Assembly: GCA_964518405.1 (NCBI GenBank)
Contig: CAZFGB010000175.1
Coordinates: 1 to 19,615 of the forward strand
Source of the DNA: VXNE01 sp964518405
GTDB taxonomy: Bacteria; Pseudomonadota; Gammaproteobacteria; Pseudomonadales; Azotimanducaceae
Length of the DNA: 19,615 nucleotides
Direction: 5' to 3'
The notes under the pieces were generated by a model that worked only from the letters and a program-made list of their open reading frames with translations, had not been told where the DNA came from and did not search any database. Position 1 is the stretch's first letter; each line of letters begins with the position of its first letter. The position numbers and the translations under genes were made by a program. Shown piece by piece: positions 13,407 to 19,615 of this stretch.

Positions 13407-14663
13407 ATGGCTATGAACGTGAAGCCGGTTCTTCACCTCGACGACGAGGTGAATGAAATCCGGCTCGCCACGGCGGAGATCGTCAATGAAGAAATCCTGC
13501 CGGTGGAGGAGAGACTATGGGGCTATTCCTTCGACGGCTCCCGGGCCTCCAGGGAGTCGGTCCAGGAGGCCTCGGAACTGCGCCGGCAGATTCAGAACAA
13601 GGTCAAGGACCGCAAGCTCTGGGCGCCGCATCTGCCGCCGGAGTTCGGTGGCATGGGCCTCACCTTCCTGCAGCATGCCTACATGAACGAGGTGCTCGCC
13701 TACAGCCCCGGCGCGGCATCGTTGTTCGGAGTCGTGGCGCCCAACTCCGGCAATCAGAAGATCCTCGTCAAGTACGGCTCGCCCGAGCAGCACAGGAAAT
13801 GGCTGATTCCGTTGACCGAAGGCCACATGCAGTCGGGCTTCTCGATGACGGAGCCGCACAACGCGGGTTCGGACCCGAGGTCGATCCAGACCCGCGCGGA
13901 ACTCGACGGCGACGAGTGGGTCATCAACGGCCACAAGTGGTTCACCTCGAACGGTCATGCGGCCGACTTCTTCATCGTCATGTGCCGGACGGCGGACCCG
14001 GAGGATCCCGGCGGCGAAAACGACAAGATGACGCAGATCATCGTGCCGAAGGACACGCCGGGCGTGAACGTCATTCGCGGCGTGCCGGTATGGGGCAAGG
14101 CGTCGAGCCATTGCGAGATCACCTACGAGAACGTTCGCGTGCCGAAGGAGAACCAGCTCGGCCGCACCGGAACCGGCCACCAGGCGGCCCAGGACCGTCT
14201 CGGCGCCGGCCGCGTGTACCACTGCATGAACTCTGTCGGATCGATGTGGCGCACGTTCGACCTGATGGTGGAACGGATCACCACGCGCGTTGTCCACGGC
14301 GGCGAGAAGCTCGAAGAGAAACAGTTCATGCAGGGCTTTATCGCGGACTCCTACATGGACATCCAGGCATCCCGCCTGATGGTGGTCGACTGCGCCAACA
14401 AGATGGAGAGCGGGGTCGATCCGCGCACGGACATCTCGGCCATCAAGATCTTCGTCCCGGCCGCGTACCATCGGGTCGTCGACCGCGCGATCCAGGTATT
14501 CGGCGCCAAGGGCGTGTCGGGCGACCTGCCCCTGGCCGGCTTCTATACCGGCGCGCGCACGCTGCGCATCGCCGACGGCCCGGACGAAGTGCACAAGATC
14601 CTCATCGCGAAGAACATCCTGCGCCGCTATCGCGCGGGCGAAACATGGGACTTCGGCAACTGA
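13407..14663 (+). CDS. Acyl-CoA dehydrogenase, ACAD10/11-like
   Basis: FAD enzyme of 418 residues that desaturates an acyl-CoA at the alpha-beta position and passes electrons to electron-transfer flavoprotein. The three-part fold is visible: N-terminal helices (about 1-140), the central beta domain with SGFSMTEPHNAGSDP (SMTEP at 146-150) and WVINGHKWFTSNG, and the C-terminal helical domain with the FAD-dimer motif FGAKGVSGDLPLA and the end RIADGPDEVHKILIAKNILRRY. That last motif is typical of the group around eukaryotic ACAD10/11 rather than classical short-chain enzymes. By eye, Asp390 takes the place of the usual C-terminal catalytic glutamate. The ATG follows ACGGGGG with normal spacing. 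The semialdehyde dehydrogenase gene begins 27 bases after its stop, so the two are probably co-transcribed. Chain length and substrate are unknown. Confidence 0.92.
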   Translation: MAMNVKPVLHLDDEVNEIRLATAEIVNEEILPVEERLWGYSFDGSRASRESVQEASELRRQIQNKVKDRKLWAPHLPPEFGGMGLTFLQHAYMNEVLAYSPGAASLFGVVAPNSGNQKILVKYGSPEQHRKWLIPLTEGHMQSGFSMTEPHNAGSDPRSIQTRAELDGDEWVINGHKWFTSNGHAADFFIVMCRTADPEDPGGENDKMTQIIVPKDTPGVNVIRGVPVWGKASSHCEITYENVRVPKENQLGRTGTGHQAAQDRLGAGRVYHCMNSVGSMWRTFDLMVERITTRVVHGGEKLEEKQFMQGFIADSYMDIQASRLMVVDCANKMESGVDPRTDISAIKIFVPAAYHRVVDRAIQVFGAKGVSGDLPLAGFYTGARTLRIADGPDEVHKILIAKNILRRYRAGETWDFGN

Positions 14664-14690
14664 ACCTCAAAGAACCGGGAGGACAATCAA

Positions 14691-16181
14691 ATGGCTACTT
14701 CATTGGCTGAAATCATCAGCGGCGTTCGCCTGAGCGACCCCGCCCTGTTCCGGCAGCAGTGCTACGTCGATGGTGGTTGGGTCGACGCCGACTCCGGCGC
14801 GACCTTTGCGGTAACCGATCCGGCCGGCGGGCAACCCATCGGGACGGTGCCGTCGTTCGGCGCGGCCGAGACCCGGCGAGCCGTGGAAGCGGCCAACGCA
14901 GCCTATCCGGCCTGGCGCGCGCTGACCGGCAAGGAACGGGCGAATGTGCTGCGGCGGTGGTACGAGTTGATGCTGGAGCACCAAGAGGATCTGGCGATCA
15001 TCATGACCGCCGAGCAGGGCAAGCCGATGGCGGAATCTCGCGGCGAGATTCTTTACGGCGCCTCGTTCATCGAGTGGTTCGCGGAAGAGGCCAAGCGCGC
15101 CTACGGGGACGTGATTCCGACGCACCTCGCCGACCGCAGGATCGTCGTTACGAAGGAACCCGTTGGCGTCGTCGCCTCCATCACGCCCTGGAACTTCCCC
15201 AACGCCATGATTACGCGCAAGGCCGGCCCCGCGCTCGCCGCCGGCTGCACGGTGGTGGCGCGGCCCGCCTCGTCAACGCCGCTCTCGGCGCTCGCCCTCG
15301 GCGAACTCGCAACTCGCGCGGGGATTCCCGCCGGCGTCTTCAACGTGGTGACCGGACCGTCTTCGGCGGTGGGCGGGGAACTGACCTCGAACTCCATCGT
15401 GCGCAAACTTTCCTTCACGGGCTCCACGGAGGTGGGAAAGATCCTGCTCGAGCAATGCGCCGGGACGGTCAAGAAGGTTTCGATGGAGCTTGGCGGGAAC
15501 GCGCCGTTCATCGTCTTCGACGACGCCGATGTGGATGCGGCCGTGGAAGGAGCGATGGCTTCGAAGTATCGCAACACCGGTCAGACATGCGTGTGCGCGA
15601 ACCGATTTCTCGTCCAGGAGGGGGTGCATGACGAATTCTCGCGGAAGCTGGCCGAGGCTACCGGTAATCTCCGGGTGGGACCTGGGCTTGAAGGCGAGAC
15701 CGACCAGGGACCGTTGATCGACATGGCGGCGGTCGAAAAGGTCGAGGACCATATACAGGATGCGGTCGAGGGCGGCGGCACGGTGGTCGCGGGCGGTCAA
15801 CGCCATGAACTCGGCGGCACCTTCTTCGAGCCGACGGTGATCACCGGCGTGACGCCGGCCATGAAGGTGGCGCGGGAGGAGACTTTCGGACCCGTCGCCC
15901 CGGTGTTCCGCTTCAAGACCGAGGAGGAAGCGATCCAGCTTGCCAATGCGACGGAGTTCGGTCTGGCGGCCTATTTCTACAGCCGCGACATCGGCCGCAT
16001 CTGGCGGGTGGGAGAGGCGCTCGAGTACGGCATCGTCGGAATCAACGTGGGGATCATTTCCACCGAGGTGGCGCCTTTCGGGGGTTTCAAGGAGTCCGGC
16101 ATCGGCCGCGAAGGATCGAAATATGGCCTCGACGAATTCCTCGAGGTCAAGTACATGTGCGTGGGCGGCATCGACGACTGA
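14691..16181 (+). CDS. gabD: NAD(P)-dependent succinate-semialdehyde dehydrogenase type
   Basis: Cytoplasmic aldehyde dehydrogenase of 496 residues, closest in motifs to GabD, which oxidises succinate semialdehyde to succinate. Catalytic parts are complete: Asn168 in TPWNFP, the nucleotide loop FTGSTEVGK, Glu266 in VSMELGGNAPFIVFDDAD, and Cys300 in SKYRNTGQTCVCANR, a string very typical of GabD. EETFGPVAPVF and the C-terminal GGFKESGIGREGSKYGLDEF are also standard. One deviation is ARPAS at the place of the usual VKPA/LKPAS, making Arg191 of the normally lysine position that contacts the cofactor. A strong GGGAGGA precedes the ATG. It follows the acyl-CoA dehydrogenase by 27 bases. Related semialdehydes, for example glutarate or malonate semialdehyde, cannot be excluded as substrates. 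Confidence 0.9.
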   Translation: MATSLAEIISGVRLSDPALFRQQCYVDGGWVDADSGATFAVTDPAGGQPIGTVPSFGAAETRRAVEAANAAYPAWRALTGKERANVLRRWYELMLEHQEDLAIIMTAEQGKPMAESRGEILYGASFIEWFAEEAKRAYGDVIPTHLADRRIVVTKEPVGVVASITPWNFPNAMITRKAGPALAAGCTVVARPASSTPLSALALGELATRAGIPAGVFNVVTGPSSAVGGELTSNSIVRKLSFTGSTEVGKILLEQCAGTVKKVSMELGGNAPFIVFDDADVDAAVEGAMASKYRNTGQTCVCANRFLVQEGVHDEFSRKLAEATGNLRVGPGLEGETDQGPLIDMAAVEKVEDHIQDAVEGGGTVVAGGQRHELGGTFFEPTVITGVTPAMKVAREETFGPVAPVFRFKTEEEAIQLANATEFGLAAYFYSRDIGRIWRVGEALEYGIVGINVGIISTEVAPFGGFKESGIGREGSKYGLDEFLEVKYMCVGGIDD

Positions 16182-16314
16182 ACGGCGATCGCTTCGCGCG
16201 CGGCGGCTTTCGACGCCTGCTGAAACGTCGCTTGCGGGTTTGGCGCGATGGCGGCCTCGCGGTCGTGCGCGGAAGGCCCTCCCGCGTTATCCGGGTTCCA
16301 CGAGGGAGGTTCCC
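16182..16314. other. Intergenic region before fetB
   Basis: This 133-base gap has no gene. Its early part holds only short GC-rich inverted repeats and no intrinsic terminator with a U-run. GAGGGAGG near 16302-16309 is the ribosome-binding site of the next gene. Whether fetB is read from the dehydrogenase promoter or from its own cannot be told. Confidence 0.5.
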
Positions 16315-17031
16315 ATGAACTCGACCGTCACGACCATTCCGATCGTCAATCTCCTGATCGGATTTGCGCCGGTGGCCGTGTTGCTCGCGATCATGCACGC
16401 ATGGTCGCTGAACGCCTGGCAGGCGATCTATGCGAATCTGCGCATGCTCGCGCAGTTGCTCCTGATCGGCTACGTGTTGACCCTGGTGTTCGAGGCCGAG
16501 CAACCGTGGATCGTCGTGGCGGTCGTGGCGTTCATGATCGCGATGTCCGCCTGGATCGCGCTCCGGCCGCTTTCCGACCGCGGGGCGATGCCCTATGCGA
16601 CCGTCGTCATCGGCCTGGGCGTCACGGGGGTCGCCGTTCTTGTGCTGGTGACGCAGGTCATCCTCGATCTTCCGAAGTGGTACGAACCGCGGTTTGTCGT
16701 CCCCCTGGCCGGGATGGTGTTCGCGAACAGCATGAACACCATCAGCCTGGCGGGCGAGCGGTACCAGACGGAGCGTAGCCGCGGCGCGGAATACCCCGCA
16801 GCGAGACAGGCGGCGATGACCGCCGCGCTCATCCCGCAGATCAACACGTTGCTGGCGGTGGGTCTCGTCGCCCTGCCGGGCATGATGACCGGACAGGTCC
16901 TGTCGGGCGTCGACCCGCTCGTCGCGGCGCGATACCAGATCATGGTGATGTGCATGATCTTTTCCGCGGCCGGTCTGGCGGCCGCCCTTTATCTGGTGCT
17001 GAGGCAATTCGCGACTGAGCGCTCCGGTTAA
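16315..17031 (+). CDS. fetB: FetB-type (UPF0014) ABC transporter permease
   Basis: Inner-membrane protein of 238 residues of the FetB/YbbM family; in E. coli FetAB is linked to iron export. About seven hydrophobic segments can be placed, near 9-26, 38-58, 65-84, 94-118, 126-145, 176-196 and 208-230. The conserved block AALIPQINTLLAVGLVALPGMMTGQVLSGVDPLVAARYQIMVM (about 178-220) is the family hallmark, as are the arginine in YANLRMLAQLLLIG and the NSMNTISLAGER loop. The ATG at 16315 directly follows GAGGGAGG and is used instead of earlier in-frame codons that would overlap the aldehyde dehydrogenase. It is slightly shorter than the usual 250-260 residues. Its ATPase partner FetA is not adjacent. 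It is convergent with the carbonic anhydrase (18-base gap). Confidence 0.92.
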   Translation: MNSTVTTIPIVNLLIGFAPVAVLLAIMHAWSLNAWQAIYANLRMLAQLLLIGYVLTLVFEAEQPWIVVAVVAFMIAMSAWIALRPLSDRGAMPYATVVIGLGVTGVAVLVLVTQVILDLPKWYEPRFVVPLAGMVFANSMNTISLAGERYQTERSRGAEYPAARQAAMTAALIPQINTLLAVGLVALPGMMTGQVLSGVDPLVAARYQIMVMCMIFSAAGLAAALYLVLRQFATERSG

Positions 17032-17049
17032 CGCACCTGCGCGGATCGT

Positions 17050-17550
17050 TTATTCGACTTCGTTCAGTTGCCCGGTCTTCACGTCGTAGACGAAGCCGCG
17101 AATCTTGTCCTTCACGGGGATGAACGGGTTGGCCCGAATGCGCCGGATGCTCTGGCGGACATCCTCTTCGACGTCGGGGAAGGCCTCGAGGGCGAAGCTT
17201 GGCCGGATGCCGGTATCGCTTTCGATCTGATCCTTTATATCGTCGTCCCTGAAAGTGACCATGCCGCAGTCCGTATGGTGGATCAGGATGATCTCCTCGG
17301 TGCCGAGCAGTCGCTGCGAGATGACGAGGGATCGCAATACGTCGTCGGTGACGACGCCCCCGGCGTTGCGTATGACATGCGCATCGCCCTCTTCAAGCCC
17401 CAACAGCCGCCCGGTTTCGATGCGGGCATCCATGCAGGCGACGACCGCCGCGCGCTTCGCGGGCGGTATGGGAAGGTCGCCTTTCTCGAAGGAGTCGGCG
17501 TAGCGAGCGTTGTTCGCGAGAAAGTTGTCTGTTGACGACATGATGCGCAC
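17050..17550 (-). CDS. Beta-class carbonic anhydrase
   Basis: Zinc enzyme of 166 residues interconverting CO2 and bicarbonate in the cytoplasm. Active-site parts are all visible: Cys39 with the Asp41/Arg43 dyad in VVACMDARIE, the conserved HVIRNAGG (58-65), and His92 and Cys95 in LIHHTDCGM. The short length and the sequence between the motifs fit the compact beta-anhydrase group that includes mycobacterial Rv1284-like proteins. The start may be ATG 17550 or ATG 17541 (MSSTDNF); neither has a strong ribosome-binding site. It is convergent with fetB and divergent from the CoA-transferase gene, with 145 bases between the latter two starts. Confidence 0.93.
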   Translation of the reverse strand: MRIMSSTDNFLANNARYADSFEKGDLPIPPAKRAAVVACMDARIETGRLLGLEEGDAHVIRNAGGVVTDDVLRSLVISQRLLGTEEIILIHHTDCGMVTFRDDDIKDQIESDTGIRPSFALEAFPDVEEDVRQSIRRIRANPFIPVKDKIRGFVYDVKTGQLNEVE

Positions 17551-17695
17551 CCAAGTCCATATGGAGCGACGAAACGTACTGCTTTTCGCGCACTGCCGTC
17601 CAACTACTTCGCGATATGGTTATGGCTTGCGCGGGCGTCGCGCGGGCACGGCGTTGGGATACCATCCGCAGACATTCGGGGCGAAGGACTGACGG

Positions 17696-19615
17696 GTGAG
17701 CGGACCACTACGAGGCATGGCGGTCGTGGATCTGGGTCTGGGGCCCGTGACGGGTCTCGCGACCATGGTGCTTGCGGACTTCGGCGCCGAAGTCATCAAG
17801 GTGGAACCGCCCGGCGGGGATCCGTTTCGCGCCATGCCGTCCTCGAAGACCTGGCTGCGCGGCAAGTCCACGCTTGAAGTCGACTTCGATGACCGCCGGG
17901 CGCTCGACGATCTGCGTTCCCTGATCATCGACGGCGCGGATGCCGTCGTGACGACCTTCGATCGGGAGCGCTGGCGGGCTCTCGGTCTCGATTACGCCAG
18001 CTTGTCGTCGACGCGAGCCGATCTCGTGTACGGCGTGGTTTCGGGTTTCGGCGAGGACGGGCCCTACAAGGACTATGCGGCCGTGGAGGCGGTCGTGGCG
18101 GCCAAGTTCGGCCGAATGATGAGCCTGGAAGGCGTCGCGCCCCGCCGGGGACCATGCTATGCCGCAGTGCAGGTGGCGACGCACGCCACATCGCAGGCCG
18201 TCGCAATGGCTTTGCTTGCAAGTCTTGCGGGACGTCGCGCGTCGGGGCGTGGATTCGCCTTCGAGACATCGTTGATGCGCGGCCTGCTCCCATATGACGT
18301 GAACGGCGTGCAGACGACGCACTTGCGGGAACGCGGCATTCTGTCGGCGCCCGCGACGGCCACGGACCCGGTGACCGTCATGCCGCGCCTCTATTACCAC
18401 AGCGCCCGCACCAAGGACGGCAAATGGATTCAGTTCGGCAATCTGCTGCCGCACCTGCACGAGAACTTCCTCTCGGTCGCGGGTATCGGGACCCCCGACG
18501 ACCGCACGCCGAACGAAGGTTCCGAGGAACTCGAGGCGTTCCGCAACCTGATGCTCGAAACGATGGAATCCGCGAGTCTCGACGACTGGATGGAGAAGTT
18601 TGTCCGCCACGGGGGCGTGGCGGCGCACCCCTACCAGACGACGCAGGGGGCGATGGCCGATCCGGACATCGTCGCCAACGGCCACGTCGTGACCGTGGAC
18701 GGCGTTGCGCAACTTGGGCCGATCGCGGAGCTGACGGAGACGCCTGCCCGGATAGGCGGACCGCCGCAACGAATCGATTTCGCGCGGGCGCGAGAACTGT
18801 TCGGCACCCTTGAGGGCGATGTCAGCGATGCGACTAGTCGCAGTCGTCCCGCAGTCGCGGCGCCCCCTTCGAAGCGACCGCTCGAAGGTGTGACCGTGAT
18901 CGAGGCGGCAACCATCATCGCGGTGCCGCTGGCCACCTCGACGCTGGCGGACATGGGTGCCCGGGTGATCAAGTTCGAACCGGTTGGCGGCGATCCGTTT
19001 CGGGGAATGATGGTCGGAGCGGGCGCGGCGCGATGCAATACCGGCAAGGAAAGCATCTGTCTCGATCTGAAATCGCCAAAGGCGCGGGCGGTCGCCTTGA
19101 GACTCGTCGAGAAGGCCGACATCCTGGTTCACAACTATCGTCCGGGGGTACCGGAAAGGCTCGGCCTCGACTACGACACCCTCGCGCGCGTCAATCCGGA
19201 CCTCGTCTACCTGGCCTCGAACGGCTACGGGCGCAAAGGACCGGGCGCCAAGCGTCCTTCCACGCATCCCATCCCGGGGGCGGCACTCGGCGGAGTCGTC
19301 TGGCAGATGGGTGGCTTGCCGCCGGACACGCCCCTTGACCTCGACCAAGTGCGGGAAGTGACCCGCGCGCTGTTCCGCGCCAACGATACCAATCCGGACC
19401 CGAACACATCGATGGTCGTGGCGACCGCCGCGGTGCTCGGCCTCCTCGCTCGAGAACTGACCGGCAAGGGGCAGCGCGTATTCGTCGACATGTTCGGCGC
19501 CAACGCGTATGCGAATTGGGACGACTTCGTTTCCTACCCGGGCAAGCCCGAGCGGCCAGCGGTGGACAAGGGCAGTTTCGGGCTGGGGCCGTGGTGCCGC
19601 CTGTACGCGTGCAAG
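17696..19615 (+). CDS. Tandem-domain family III CoA-transferase (CaiB/BaiF), cut by window end
   Basis: Partial gene; 640 codons are present and the frame is still open at the edge. Family III enzymes move CoA between acids. Two homologous units are fused: MAVVDLGLGPVTGLATMVLADFGAEVIKVEPPGGDPFRAM (8-47) recurs as VTVIEAATIIAVPLATSTLADMGARVIKFEPVGGDPFRGM from about residue 397, and SGFGEDGPYKD recurs as SNGYGRKGPGAKR. The second unit begins near Lys393 after an alanine/proline-rich linker. Where single-domain enzymes carry the catalytic aspartate, unit one has Glu131 and unit two His524 by eye alignment; such changes may be normal for this double-domain group. The GTG at 17696 follows AAGGA by seven bases. 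It is divergent from the carbonic anhydrase. The remaining length is perhaps 130-170 codons. Confidence 0.9.
   Translation, partial: MSGPLRGMAVVDLGLGPVTGLATMVLADFGAEVIKVEPPGGDPFRAMPSSKTWLRGKSTLEVDFDDRRALDDLRSLIIDGADAVVTTFDRERWRALGLDYASLSSTRADLVYGVVSGFGEDGPYKDYAAVEAVVAAKFGRMMSLEGVAPRRGPCYAAVQVATHATSQAVAMALLASLAGRRASGRGFAFETSLMRGLLPYDVNGVQTTHLRERGILSAPATATDPVTVMPRLYYHSARTKDGKWIQFGNLLPHLHENFLSVAGIGTPDDRTPNEGSEELEAFRNLMLETMESASLDDWMEKFVRHGGVAAHPYQTTQGAMADPDIVANGHVVTVDGVAQLGPIAELTETPARIGGPPQRIDFARARELFGTLEGDVSDATSRSRPAVAAPPSKRPLEGVTVIEAATIIAVPLATSTLADMGARVIKFEPVGGDPFRGMMVGAGAARCNTGKESICLDLKSPKARAVALRLVEKADILVHNYRPGVPERLGLDYDTLARVNPDLVYLASNGYGRKGPGAKRPSTHPIPGAALGGVVWQMGGLPPDTPLDLDQVREVTRALFRANDTNPDPNTSMVVATAAVLGLLARELTGKGQRVFVDMFGANAYANWDDFVSYPGKPERPAVDKGSFGLGPWCRLYACK

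Noticed and set aside
13302..13436. N-terminal extension of the MBL hydrolase to ATG 13436
   Set aside because: Would overlap the divergent dehydrogenase, places 45 residues without family likeness before the fold, and crosses the likely promoters.
17708..19348. 546-residue minus-strand frame opposite the CoA-transferase
   Set aside because: Antisense to a clear tandem CoA-transferase; histidine/arginine-rich composition typical of a shadow frame.
1..19615. CRISPR array, prophage, toxin-antitoxin or defence island
   Set aside because: No regularly spaced repeats, no phage structural genes and no recognised defence domain were found on either strand.

Overview
The window looks like a chromosomal segment of a GC-rich, probably aerobic gammaproteobacterium. 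The best evidence is the block pheT, ihfA, merR-type regulator and tRNA-Pro(GGG) at 220-5205, an order I recall from Pseudomonas-like gammaproteobacteria. The integration host factor alpha sequence is also close to the enterobacterial one. Nothing here is a phage, plasmid, CRISPR array or intact insertion sequence. A finer taxonomic placement cannot be made by eye.

Layout. 1-219 is non-coding with palindromes and contains no pheS. 220-3403 carries pheT, ihfA and a MerR-type regulator on +. 3430-4896 is a minus-strand SEC-C zinc-motif protein set inside the translation block; it has no canonical start codon, and its zinc motif becomes visible only when the frame is read upstream of the first ATG. 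5130-5205 is tRNA-Pro(GGG). 5211-7043 (-) is a YejA-like periplasmic binding protein, divergent from a Gfo/Idh/MocA oxidoreductase (7125-8276, +). 8305-11177 (-) is korA-korB, a two-subunit 2-oxoacid:ferredoxin oxidoreductase. 11178-11388 is non-coding but holds a fragment resembling the N-terminus of an IS1380-family transposase. 11389-13301 (-) is a tightly packed set: a metallo-beta-lactamase-fold hydrolase followed by three small membrane proteins. 13407-16181 (+) is an acyl-CoA dehydrogenase followed by a succinate-semialdehyde-type aldehyde dehydrogenase. 16315-17031 (+) is a FetB-type permease without its ATPase. 17050-17550 (-) is a beta-carbonic anhydrase. 17696 to the window end (+) is a tandem-domain CoA-transferase that runs off the edge.

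How the genes fit together. The left third is translation and nucleoid housekeeping. The right two thirds is mostly carbon metabolism: ferredoxin-linked 2-oxoacid oxidation, acyl-CoA dehydrogenation, semialdehyde oxidation, CoA transfer and an MBL hydrolase. The MBL hydrolase and the acyl-CoA dehydrogenase are divergent across a 105-bp region with candidate promoters for both, including a TATAAT placed so that the hydrolase mRNA could be leaderless. With the ACAD10/11-like dehydrogenase and the semialdehyde dehydrogenase, this suggests, only as inference, a module for hydroxy-acid, lactone or acyl-CoA catabolism. No stretch above 300 bases is left without a gene if the three small membrane proteins are accepted. 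No clear new defence or mobile system was found. The strongest unusual points are the non-canonical start of the SEC-C gene, the transposase relic, the active-site substitutions in the dehydrogenase and CoA-transferase, and the possible leaderless hydrolase.
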